Assembly: GCF_014905175.1 (NCBI RefSeq)
Contig: NC_057788.1
Coordinates: 3,410,001-3,474,000, forward strand
DNA: 64,000 nt
DNA from: Aphidius gifuensis
Taxonomy: Eukaryota > Arthropoda > Insecta > Hymenoptera > Braconidae
Reading direction: 5' to 3'
The notes beneath the pieces were generated by a model, which saw only the letters and a program-made list of their open reading frames with translations, had not been told where the DNA came from and made no database searches. Below are positions 12,976-23,600 of the stretch, one piece after another. A program made the translations under genes and the position numbers. The first letter of the stretch is position 1. The number at the start of each line of letters is the position of its first letter.

Positions 12976-14891
12976 ATGACTGTCATCACAAAAGCCATTG
13001 GAGAGAAGAAGCCTGCTGAAAAAATGGAGCAGCCATTGGTACTTGACGACAATAATTCAGAGGTTTATTTATATTTTTTTTATTCAAAAAATTATAATAT
13101 ACCTAATAATTAATTAACAATAAATAAATTTTTTTTTCTTTTCATTTTTAATTATTTCTGTAGATTTTTTTTTGATTATTTTTATTTTAGATAAAATAAT
13201 ATTGTTGCTGTGTGTAATTTGTGTCAGTCAAGTGTCACATATTTATTTATTTATTTTTTTCAATTATTATTATTATTACTATTTTATAATGATATTAAAA
13301 AATAACGCCGTTGGCAATGCCGTTAATGATCTCAACAATAAAATGACACATTCACCTTAAAATAAAATAATAAAAATATTGTTGTTTTTTAAATTTAAAT
13401 TATAAAAACATATTTATTATTTATATTTATTTAAAATCGGAAAAAATAAAAATTTGTTTATTTCGTAATTGATTAATATTCAAAGAAAACAAAAATATAT
13501 TGAATTTTATTATTAAATTTATTAATGATAAAAAAAAAATTTTATAAATTGTCTTTTAATAATATTTAAAAAAATTTTTCCTAATTTTTTGAGGATATTT
13601 TTGTGCATTCTGGATGAATAAATCAGACGAGATAATATTATTATTTTTTTCATGAGGATAAACTGCGCATAAAAATGATAAATGTCATATGACAAAAGTT
13701 AATTGTATTTAATCATTTGAACAATTTAAATTGTTCATATTTCGATATGGAAAAAAAAAATAGAAATATAGAAAATTAAATTATTTCTACAAAAATTATT
13801 GCTCAACAATGAAAAAAATTAAATAAATATTTTTCTTTCAACAGGGAAGATCATCTCATGATGATCCAGAATCAGGTGAACGTAAAAAAACTGATATATC
13901 TGGTCATTATTTGATTTTACGTAGACCAAATATAAGTACCCATTCAATGACACTTTATTGTCTTTTATTTACTGCACTTCTTGGTATGAGTATTGGTGTT
14001 ATTGGTGGTGTTTATATTTATCGTCGTTATGCAAGTGAACAAATGCATAGATTTCGTACTGGTTGGTACAGTATACCATATGATCGTATGAGTGAAAAAG
14101 CAGCATTGTTAAATGAACAATATGCAGCAGGTGTATCATCTGATACTGAATTACTACATAATTTATTACGTGGTAATAAACAATTGCCAATATTATCAAC
14201 AAATGAAAAATTGAATGAACAATTTGATGATACATTTCAAGAATCATTTGAAATTGATTTAGAAAATGAACATGAAGGTATTGATGTACCAGATTTTCGT
14301 GGTGGTAGACAAGGACGTTTTCTTCATGATTTTAATATTGTAAGTTACATTTTTTTTTTTTGGTTTTTGTTTTCTCTTTTAAACAAAGAGTTTATAAATA
14401 AATAAATAAATTTTTTTTCTTTTAGAATTTAACTGGTATCATTGATGTTGATGGACACTCTTGCTTTGTCATGCCACTCAATAGACAACGTGTTTTACCA
14501 CCAAGAAATATGTATGATCTTTTGGGTAAAATGTATGATGGTTATTATGAAGTTAATACTGAAGTTGTTAGAGAAACAATGAAAGCTGTTCTACCAGCAA
14601 TACGTGATCGTTCATCTGTTGGAACTTATATTGCTCGTGAATGCAAAAATATGCCAATTTATGCACTTGAAAAAATTAATAATACAAGTACAGGTAATTT
14701 AAATGGTTCTTTACTAATAAATTTCGAATTTTTTTTAATAATAGATTAACTATAAATAATTTTCTTTCATAGGAATATCAAAACGAGAAGTTAAAGAAGC
14801 ACCATTTGTTCTATTTTCGGGTAATAAAATATCAGAATTTAACATCTTGAATATGGATGAAGTAGGACAAGCTTCAAAAAGTATTGAATAA
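12976..14891 (+). CDS. Itm2: ITM2/BRI family type II membrane protein with BRICHOS domain
   Basis: Exons 12976-13062, 13845-14339, 14426-14693 and 14773-14891 join to 322 residues. A short cytoplasmic N-terminus precedes one membrane segment (about residues 70-92, CLLFTALLGMSIGVIGGVYIY), so the C-terminus should be luminal. After a linker comes the BRICHOS domain, from FLHDFNINLTGIIDVDGHSC through MPLNRQRVLPPRNMYDLLGK to YIARECKNMPIYALEKI. In vertebrates a proprotein convertase cuts after a KR just C-terminal of BRICHOS; here GISKREVKE has the same layout, releasing a 34-residue tail. The family binds and regulates amyloid precursor processing in vertebrates; the insect role is less clear. 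The first intron donor GTTTAT is atypical. A possible poly(A) signal is at 14949. Confidence 0.9.
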
Positions 14892-16398
14892 ATAATTTAA
14901 TATTATTTTTAAGATTTTTGAAAATTAAAAATAACAATTATTGTTAAATAAAAAGACAGATAATTAGATAAACAAAATTGACGGTATTTACACTCTACAC
15001 AAATCGACAAATTCAAAGTGACGAAAAAACATTAGTAAACAATTGGATTATCAAATAATAAAAAATATAAAACATAATTTACAAAATTATCACTCAAATT
15101 ATTGTCAATTTGTCAATCAACACTAAACTTCTTTTTAAAAAATATTCATATAGATAATTTTTTCAGAATTTGTAGTTATCTGTCGTCCCCCATTATTAAT
15201 TAACAAATTAATTGCAAGTTGATTTAATAAAATAAATGTGATCTGTCTAAAAACAAACAAAAAAAAAAAAAAAAAACATATATCAAGCCTGATAATTTAC
15301 TTGAAAATTTTTTAAAAAATTTAATTAAAAAGATTTATAATTTTTATTACAAAAATAATTCCATAAACTAACAAAAAAAAAAAACAATGTTATACAGATT
15401 TTTTTTTTAGCTTTATTTAAATAATTCCAGTTAAAGAAATGACGTTAAAATTGCCAAAGATATTAAAACATATAATTGACTTCAAAAAGATAATTAATAT
15501 CAAAATGTAAAAATAATAATTCTGTTTTATTCAATTTTTTTTTTTTTCCTTTTTTGTTTTTTGATTTTTAAATAATATTATACGTATTACTCAGAAAGTA
15601 AAATATTACAATAAGAATTTATGAGTGTTTAAAAATAAAAAATAAAAACTTGCTGTAAAATGATAAATAAATAAAATAAAATTCACAAAATTATATATTT
15701 GATCTAATTTATCGATTGACATTTATAATATTAATTTTTTTCAATTGTCAAGTAACACTTGATAATGATTCAGCAAGTGCTTTTTGTCGTGAATTGTATA
15801 ATTTTTTAACCCATTTATCGAAATGTAAATTTTGGTCCATTGAAATAAACAAAAAAAAATTCTATGAAAATATTCATCATATTTAGAGCAATTTTAAATT
15901 TAACAATAATTGATCATTTAACATTTATTTTGTAGAACACCAATATAAATTTTGATATCGATTATAATATAAAATTAATAATTTAAAATTAATATTTCTT
16001 GGAAAATAAATTATCAAATTTTTAATAAAAAAAAATAAAGGTTAATTATATTTTTATTCCTCAGTTAATCGATATAGAAATATTATTAATTTATTTTTTC
16101 CGAGAAATATAAAATATATAAAATTTGAATATTATTTTTTCAAGCGATAACACACGTGGATATTTTTTTGTCAAATGATTTTTTTATTTTTGTTTCGTAT
16201 CTTTTGTAAATGGTCATTTTTAATTAAAAAAAATAAAAATTCTAAATCACCTCTTGTGACAAACGAGCAACGTGTCAAAAATTATTTTGTTCATTTTAGT
16301 TTCATCTATCACCTTGAAGAACATCAGTAGTCATCAGTTGGATCAGTAGTCAACAACCACCTCACCCAGCAACAAGTTACAAAAAGTTTCAAATCAAC
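14892..16398. other. Intergenic with RSRC1 terminal-exon copy
   Basis: AT-rich spacer between ITM2 and the small peptide gene. Its only recognisable content is the degenerate copy of the RSRC1 3' end (15593-15893, listed separately). About 16250-16398 is the likely leader of the peptide gene. Confidence 0.55.
15593..15893 (-). pseudogene. Duplicated, degenerate copy of RSRC1 last exon and flanks
   Basis: This block matches 17175-17480 almost base for base in the same orientation, covering the last RSRC1 exon, part of the preceding intron and the 3' flank. On the minus strand it still reads DQNLHFDKWVKKLYNSRQKA and on to the same stop, but differs from the live exon at D/N, R/H and L/S. The splice acceptor is lost: the live copy has ATAG before ATTTCAATGG, while here the same place reads GTTTATTTCAATGG. 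It is therefore read as a non-functional pseudo-exon, not an alternative last exon. Confidence 0.75.
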
Positions 16399-16994
16399 AT
16401 GAAGATGCTTATTGTACTGCTTATTTGCTTAAGCATTATGCTCATCTCTGGTAAATACAAAAAAATTTAATAACTTAATAATTTAATATTTTAAATGATT
16501 TTTTTTAATTTATAAATACACGGAAAATGCAAATCATTGAAAATAAGTTAATTTTATTTTTTATTTAACAATTAATTCATTGTTTAATTTTTTACTAAAA
16601 AATATTCAAAATATGGTGTTTTTTTTTCTTGATAACAGAATTGAAAAAATAAATTAATGAAAAAATAATCACTGAATAATCAAGGAGTGGCATTTATTTT
16701 TAACTTTTGATTAATTTATTAATTTTTTTCTTTACAAGTATCTGGTTAATTTTTTTTTTTGTTTGGCTTTGTGTGTAATTTTATTTTAAATATTTTAATT
16801 AAAATATTTTTTTTTAATTTTAATTAAAATATTTTTTTTTAATTTTAATTTCAGGTGCACCTGTGGCGGAAGACAACAACATCCAGAACGAACTTTGGCC
16901 TTTGTCAGCTAAGATATACGACATGCTGCATCCAGATGGAAGTAAAAATTTTCAAATTACGATGGATAATATATCTTTTAATATTACCCTATAA
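16399..16994 (+). CDS. Putative small secreted peptide (63 aa)
   Basis: Two exons, 16399-16450 and 16855-16994, join in frame to 63 residues. Residues 1-18 (MKMLIVLLICLSIMLISG) form a classic signal peptide; the remaining part starts APVAEDNNIQNELWPLSAKI and has no cysteine. The intron lies exactly at the end of the signal peptide, a layout common in secreted insect peptide, venom and antimicrobial genes. The acceptor TTTCAG at 16849-16854 is good and the donor is GTAAAT. Codons here are GC-richer than the intron. A possible donor GTAAAA at 16942 would give another C-terminus, so the 3' end is less certain. I do not recognise a family and assign no function. It sits between the two copies of the RSRC1 terminal exon. 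Confidence 0.6.
16795..16850 (+). repeat. Short tandem repeat before peptide-gene exon 2
   Basis: Two nearly identical units of about 26-28 bp, each TTAATTAAAATA followed by a T run, lie just before the splice acceptor of the peptide gene. They extend its pyrimidine tract. Confidence 0.6.
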
Positions 16995-17174
16995 AAATCT
17001 TATAAAAATATTCATGATGATTGGTTCAACTAAAAAAAAAAATTAATATAAAAATCAATCAATAATGAATAAAAAATATGAATAATTAATAAACAAATTT
17101 AATTATTCTTAATTTTTTTTATTTGTTGGTAAATAAATGTCACGAAAAAAAAAAAAAAAAATATTACAATTTAT

Positions 17175-17480
17175 AAGAAAGTAAAATATTACAATAAGAA
17201 TTTATGAGTGTTTAAAAATAAAAAATAAAAACTTGTTGTAAAATGATAAATAAATAAATAAAATAAAATAAAATTCACAAAATTATGTATTTGATTTAAT
17301 TTATCAATTGACATTTATAATTTTAATTTTTTTTAATTGTCAAGTAACACTTGATAATGATTCAGCAAGTGCTTTTTGTCGTAAATTGTATAATTTTTTA
17401 ACCCATTTATCGAAACGTAAATCTTGGTCCATTGAAATCTATAAAAAAAAAAATTTCTATAAAAATGTTTATCATATTTA
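17175..17480. repeat. Live copy of the 300-bp duplicated block
   Basis: The direct-repeat partner of 15593-15893. It includes the functional last exon of RSRC1 (17340-17438) and its acceptor. Similarity begins at AGAAAGTAAAATATTAC and fades after CATATTTA. Spacing between the two copies is about 1.58 kb, with the peptide gene between them. Confidence 0.85.
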
Positions 17481-18307
17481 AAAGCAGTTTGTAAACATCT
17501 TCATCTTTCATCTTTATAAAAATATTATTTTAAAAAAAATTTAGTTAAACATACCGAGTAATGAAAAATACTTTCATCAAGTCCAGATTTTTTAGGTGCA
17601 CTTGGTACTTGAATGGTATTTGATGTGATATCAATAAGTATATTTTTATTATTAGATTTTTTATCTTTAATTTGTGTTGATGGTGTAAATTGTCTTGGTG
17701 CAAAACCATCAGCATTTATTTCTTCCAAAATACTTTCTTTAATTCTTGGCTCAATTGCAAAATCATCTGTAATTAAAAATGAATTAATTATAAATAATAT
17801 ATTATTGATTTTTTAAATTATTTCAATTACCTTTTACATGAAAATTAAATGTTTTAACATCATTTGTTGACTTTGCATATGATTGTGAGCTGCTTGATCT
17901 ACTTGTTGATTTTTCTCTTGATACAGAACGTACTTTTTTTCTATATCTATCTGGTGATATTGATTTACTATTTTTATTTTTATATCTACGTCTATCTCTG
18001 TCCTTTGAACTAGCTTTTGATGATCTATAATTTTTAGAACTTCTTGATGTGTCACGACTTTTTGAACGTGAACGATGACGACGTTTCGATTTTGATGATT
18101 TCAAAGTTCTTTTTCGATGTGGTGAACTGTCACTTGAATCTGAACTACTTGATCTAAATTAACATTTAAAATTATTATTATTAACAATAAAAATTAAACA
18201 ATATATTTATTATTTTATCAACATCATTACCTTGATTTTCTGTAATGTTTTTTTCTGTATTTTCCAGCACTTTTGTCAGAATCAGAATCACTCGAATATC
18301 TCGCCAT
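17340..18307 (-). CDS. Rsrc1: RSRC1/SRrp53-like SR-related splicing protein
   Basis: Minus-strand exons 18231-18307, 17831-18153, 17555-17766 and 17340-17438 join to 236 residues. The N-terminal half is rich in Arg/Ser and Lys (for example RRHRSRSKSRDTSRSSK), as in nuclear splicing cofactors. The C-terminal half carries IEPRIKESILEEINADGFAP and, at the end, RFDKWVKKLYNLRQKALAE. These correspond to the RVKEIEAIESDSFVQQTF and EEKWFKRLIALRQERL segments that I recall from human RSRC1 (SRrp53), a nuclear protein aiding second-step splicing. The insect protein is shorter than the vertebrate one (about 334) and lacks most of its central coiled coil. ATG at 18307 is the first in frame. The family call rests on two short conserved blocks, so it is good but not certain. 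Confidence 0.8.
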
Positions 18308-20570
18308 TATTTACAATTAAAATATATTTAATTATTCAATTTACAATTAAAAAAAAACAAACAATTAAATACACACCATTTATCTATAAAATTTCTATTT
18401 ATTTATATTTATTATTATTATTTTTTTCTCTTTTCTGTCAACAAGGTGCAACAAGGTTATAATCATCCATTTTTTATTTTTACTTGACACAAATTTACAC
18501 AGATGTCACTGTAATTTTAATAAACACCCGGGAGAGTTTTAAAGTTCAATATTTCATAAGGTCACAAGGAAAAAAAAAAAAATATTTTAAAACTTAAATC
18601 AATTTATCAATAAACAAAATAAAAAACTTTTTATATTATAAATAAATTATATTATTTTTCTATATACACAAACAACTATCAAAACACTTCAAAGCATTAA
18701 AAAAAAAAAAAAAATTGAATTGAAATTTCCATCTTTTACATTCCCACCCTCTTTAATTTTTAACAATTTTTTTTTTTTTAAAAAGCCACACTCAAATAAA
18801 CAATCCAACAATAATAGAAAAAAAAAAAAAATTCTCATGAATTTTTTTCACATTTAGAAAAAAAAATTTAATAATTAACTGAAGTGTTTTTTTTTTGGAG
18901 TAAAATTTAAAAAAAAAAAGAAAAAAAATGTGTTTAATCTAGACGAAAAAAAAAAGAAAAAGTTGATGAATTCCACTTGGATATATGTTGTCTTACTTCT
19001 TGACTTACAATGATACCAAAAAAGAAAAAAAAAAGAAAATGTAAATAAAGTATGATGACAATGTCAACTGTCAAGAGGGATGAAGGGGTAAGATAGGGGT
19101 GGTTGTTATAGTATAGGGTCGGGGTTAAAGTTTAGTTTAAAAAAAAAAAAAAAAAGGTAATATATTGTGCAAGGGTATTCGTCATTAGAGGGTGATTTAA
19201 GTGACAGGTAAAAAAAAAAATAAAAAAGCTACATGTATTTTGAGTGAGCGCACGAGACTACGAGGACGCACATGATGTTGAATTTTCTTGGGAGGGTTTG
19301 TGAGGGAGTAAATGAGGAGTAAATGAGGGTTTTTAAAATAGCCAAAGAGAGGGAAATATGAGGAGGAGAAATACCAACAGGATGTGGTAGTAAAGGACTG
19401 CATAAGGTAGTCGTCTGTTTGACGTGTTGGCAACTACTGTGCTCCCTTTCATCCCCTTGTGTTTATAATATTGTCAAATTTTTTTTTTTTTCTCCTCTTT
19501 TTTTTTACGTAAATTTTATTCATTCTATTAGTTATTTTCATAGATATAATATATACATTATAGTATTTTTTTTTTCAACGTTTTATTTATTTTTTTTTTT
19601 TTCGAAATTTTTTTTTTCAAAAATCACGTGTAGTGGGGTTACTTAAATAAAAAAAAAAAAAAAAACAATAATAAATAAGAAATGTGGAAGAGTAAAATGT
19701 ATAAGATGAATTTTTAAAAAACTAAATTTATAAATAAATAAAAAATATTATAAATAATAGCTAAATAAGATGAAAAAAATTTTCAAAAAATGTTTTTGTT
19801 TTTTCATTAATTATTTAAATAAATAATTTAAAAATGTGATTATATAAATTTAGAATAAATTATTATTTTTGATTTTTAATATTTAGTGTAAATTTAGAAA
19901 ATTAAAAATAAATAAATTGTCTATATGTTTATTTTGGCGTTGATTTTTGAAAGGGAATAAACGTGCAATATATTTAACAAGATATAATGAAGCATTCGAA
20001 AAAATAACATAGTTAATATTAATTTTGTTTTGCGTATTTTGAACCATCGGTTTTTCAGTGCAACACGTGCAACGCGTTATTTTTGTGTGTCGATTTAGTA
20101 CAGAGATGAAGACAGACAAAAAAGTTGAAATAAACTATGTGAAAAAAGCCAAATGAAATACAAAAAAATAATTTTTTTAATTTAAATTATAAGTGGTAAA
20201 AAAAATATAAATATTTAAAAATTATTCAAAAGAAAATTACAAACTAAGTTGCATTTACTAAAACGTCAAGCTAAATAATAATTAAAAAGAAAAAAAAATA
20301 TATATAAAATTTAATTAATAAAGTGTAAAAAAAATAAAAAATATCCAAAATATTTTGAAGTTAAAAAACTAAATATTTTATAAATAATAAAATTAATAAG
20401 TTGAAAAAAATGTTGGGAATAATTATAAATAATAGATCTTTAATTTTTTGAAATTAAAAATTGAATTTAATTCTTTTTTGTATATTTATCTTGTGGAATG
20501 ATACATACTGCAGATAATAAAAAAAATTAACAACGTCAACGTTTAAGTGACTGACAGATTGTCAGCATGA
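18308..20570. other. Intergenic spacer
   Basis: AT-rich with many homopolymer runs. From about 19040 to 19440 the plus strand is unusually rich in G (GAGGGATGAAGGGG, GGGTCGGGG, GGGAGGGTTTGTGAGGGAG), which stands out here and could be a regulatory or transcribed region. No coding sequence was recognised. Confidence 0.5.
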
Positions 20571-20663
20571 CGGAACATTTTGCGTCAACGATGCACAACT
20601 AGTCCGTCAACGTAGTGATTAGAATGGCAAATAACCCTTGGCCTCTTCAAAGTCGACGCGTAG
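20571..20663 (+). other. Candidate first exon ending in a strong splice donor
   Basis: A GC-richer patch ends in GTAG then GTGAGT at 20664, a near-consensus donor. It contains three CGTCAACG motifs and an ATG at 20624 followed by MANNPWPLQSRRV and one spare base. Joined to the exon at 30688 the frame meets a stop after seven codons, so with that partner it would be a 5' leader. It is the nearest plausible upstream start for KCNQ, but this is a guess. Confidence 0.35.
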
Positions 20664-23600
20664 GTGAGTTTAATTAAAATTCAAAAGTAAATTATCTTAA
20701 TTGTATTTTTAAATATTTAATATTATTCTATCAACAATTTGCATTATTAAATATAGATTTACTTGCACGTGATAAATTTATAAATTGCTTAGAGAAAATA
20801 TTTTCTTATTAATTTTTTATTGATGAAAATTTATTACATAAACTTTTTGGTATTTAATAAAATTTATTTCTAAATATAATTGATCTTTTCTAATCGAAAA
20901 ATAAATTTTTCAAAGCAATATAGTTGTTAAACTTCAATGAAATTCAATGAGCTTTGTGTTTAATCGAATTTTTTTTTTTTTTTTCTTCTTGTAATTACAT
21001 TGAATAAATTATTCCTTTGTGCTAATTAGATTTATATTTTTTTTCTAAATTACATAAAGAAAATTCAACTGAACAAAGTAAATTACTTGAATTTACAAAT
21101 CGTTTTTCTTTTTTTTTCAACACGTGAAAACTTTTGTCAATTTTTATCAATAAAAAATTATATCAGTGTGCTTTTTTTTTTTTTTTTTGTTTTGCATTGT
21201 TATATTGTAAATTAAAATAAATAGTTGACTAATTTAATGTTGTAATTATTTAAATTATTATTATCAAGTTTTTAATTTTATATATTTAATCATCACGTAT
21301 ATTATTTATTAATTATTTCAATTTTTGTTTAAATATTTTATATTTTTTTTATTTTTCATATTTTTTATCCAACAAGAGTTACACTATTCTCTCCCTAGTT
21401 TTATTTTTTTAAATATATACATATATTTTTTATCTTCTGTTGAAAGAAAAATAGACAAACAAATATTTACATTTCAAAGTGAAAAAAAAAAAAAAAAAAA
21501 AAAAGTCAGCTGTGTGTTATATAATGCACAGTGTAGGGATGTTGAGGATAGGACAGGGTTTATTTAACAAAAAAAAAAAAAATATGATAAAAATTTATCT
21601 GTGCGTGAGTGGTAGGGGAAATGATGAGGATAGATATAAAAATAGATAAAATAGAAAATCGTAAGCAATGGGGGCTGTGATTGAAAATATTACTCGATAA
21701 TTTATTGGGCGCCATGAAATTGTCTCCAACAGATAAATCTAATGATTGACATATTATTTTATTGGCTTAATCTACGTCATTATTTATAAAAATATATTTA
21801 TAGAAATTAAATTTAAACTATTAAATTAACCAATTAACATTTTTACATTGAAAAAAAAATAAGCAATTATCGATTGAAAAATTTAATTTATAAAAAAATT
21901 TACTTGTCATTGGTTTCGAATTTTTTTAACAATAGTCTCTCCCTGATTTATTTTATCAGGTTTCTCCATTGTTAATAAAATTTAATATTACTTTTTTTCA
22001 TAAAGTTAAATATTCTATATTTCTATACAAAAAAATATATTCATACAATTTTTTTTTTCTGCGGGAATAACATAAATATCCACTTTGATATAAAAAAAAT
22101 TTCATTTTTTAAAAAAATTTTTTTCTTTTTCTAAATGAGTTATATTTTAATTCAACAAGTTATATTATTATTATTATAAATATAATGAAATAATTTGATT
22201 GAATATTGAGCTTTTTTTTTTTTTTGTTAAATGTCAAAATTTATAAAATTAATTTAATACTATTGACAGCAAGTGAGTTTTTCAGAAGCTTTTTCATTTT
22301 TTTTTCTTTCTATTTTTATATTATTATTTTGAAAATATTAGAGCGAGAGGGGGTTGATGGTTATATTGAGTAACTGGGCTATCGAATTGTTCCAGTTCAT
22401 TGCGTATATATATGTATGGATAAATTTTTATGTATATGAAATACATAAATACATGATGTTCATGCTAGCTGGCATACTATTGTAATAAAACATAAATGTG
22501 CGTTCGCGTGCATATATTTCTTTACATTTTTATTCTATGTATATGTATTATATTTAATATAATATACATACACAATGCTTTATACTTGACATTTCTTTTT
22601 AAAAACTTTTTCGTGGCATTTTGCTTGAAAAGTATTGGAGGAGAAACAAGCCAACAAGGCGCCTTTAGTTGACTATTAAATCAACTCAATTTTATATGTC
22701 ATTTTTTTCTTTTTAACAAAGCTAAAATCATGTTTAATGATGGTTTAATTATTATAGATAATTTGAGGGATTTATTTTAAATTATTTTCTTTATTTATTA
22801 TTTGAAATTTATCATTAGAATTTAGTTTTTCTATTCGGTTTCGTTTGTGAAAATTGAAAAATAATGATTGATTTGAAATTTTTTGAATGATTTTTTTTGT
22901 TTTTTTGTTAATTAAATTATTTAAATAATACAAGTTGAATTTTTTAATAAATTTATGAATTACTTACTTAATTATATATTGATAAATAATATTTTATTTA
23001 TTATAAATAATTAAAATTATTTATTTATATTTCATTTAAATTTTCTTTACATACAATTTTTTTCTAATTTGTATTTTTTTAATTTTTGCCGCGTTTATTT
23101 ATTTATATTATTACTATGATTGTTTTTTCAATTTATAAATTTTTTATTCATTAATATATTTACAATAATAAAGATAAAAAAATGAAGCTATATTACCTTA
23201 ATAATATTCATTTCATGTTTAATAAAATATAAAATTCATTTGTAAAAGAAAAAAAAACAAAATGTTTAATTTTAATATACAATTTTTATTTCAATAATAG
23301 CAATAATAAAAATTGAATATTCAAATGAATTGACAAATAAATTAATAAACAAAGTAGATAAAATAATTTAAATAATCGAAAAAAAATTTAATTAAATAAC
23401 AGTTTCTAGTTCAAAGACTTGAGTGATGTGAGACAATCGATATCCTGGGGGTTTTTGTTGACGTTCGCGCATTTTCCTCGCGTTTATTTTATTTTTCTCT
23501 TGACTATACTCACTACCTCTAAATTTTCTTTTTATTTCAAAAAAAACAAAGATAATAAATGCAGTTAAACTTTTTAATGAAATGCAATTTGAAACAAAAA

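Noticed and set aside
15593..15893. Alternative last exon of RSRC1
   Set aside because: The stop and frame survive but the splice acceptor AG is gone, so it was called a pseudo-exon.
17613..17816. Plus-strand open frame with a hydrophobic start
   Set aside because: Antisense shadow of RSRC1 exon 17555-17766.
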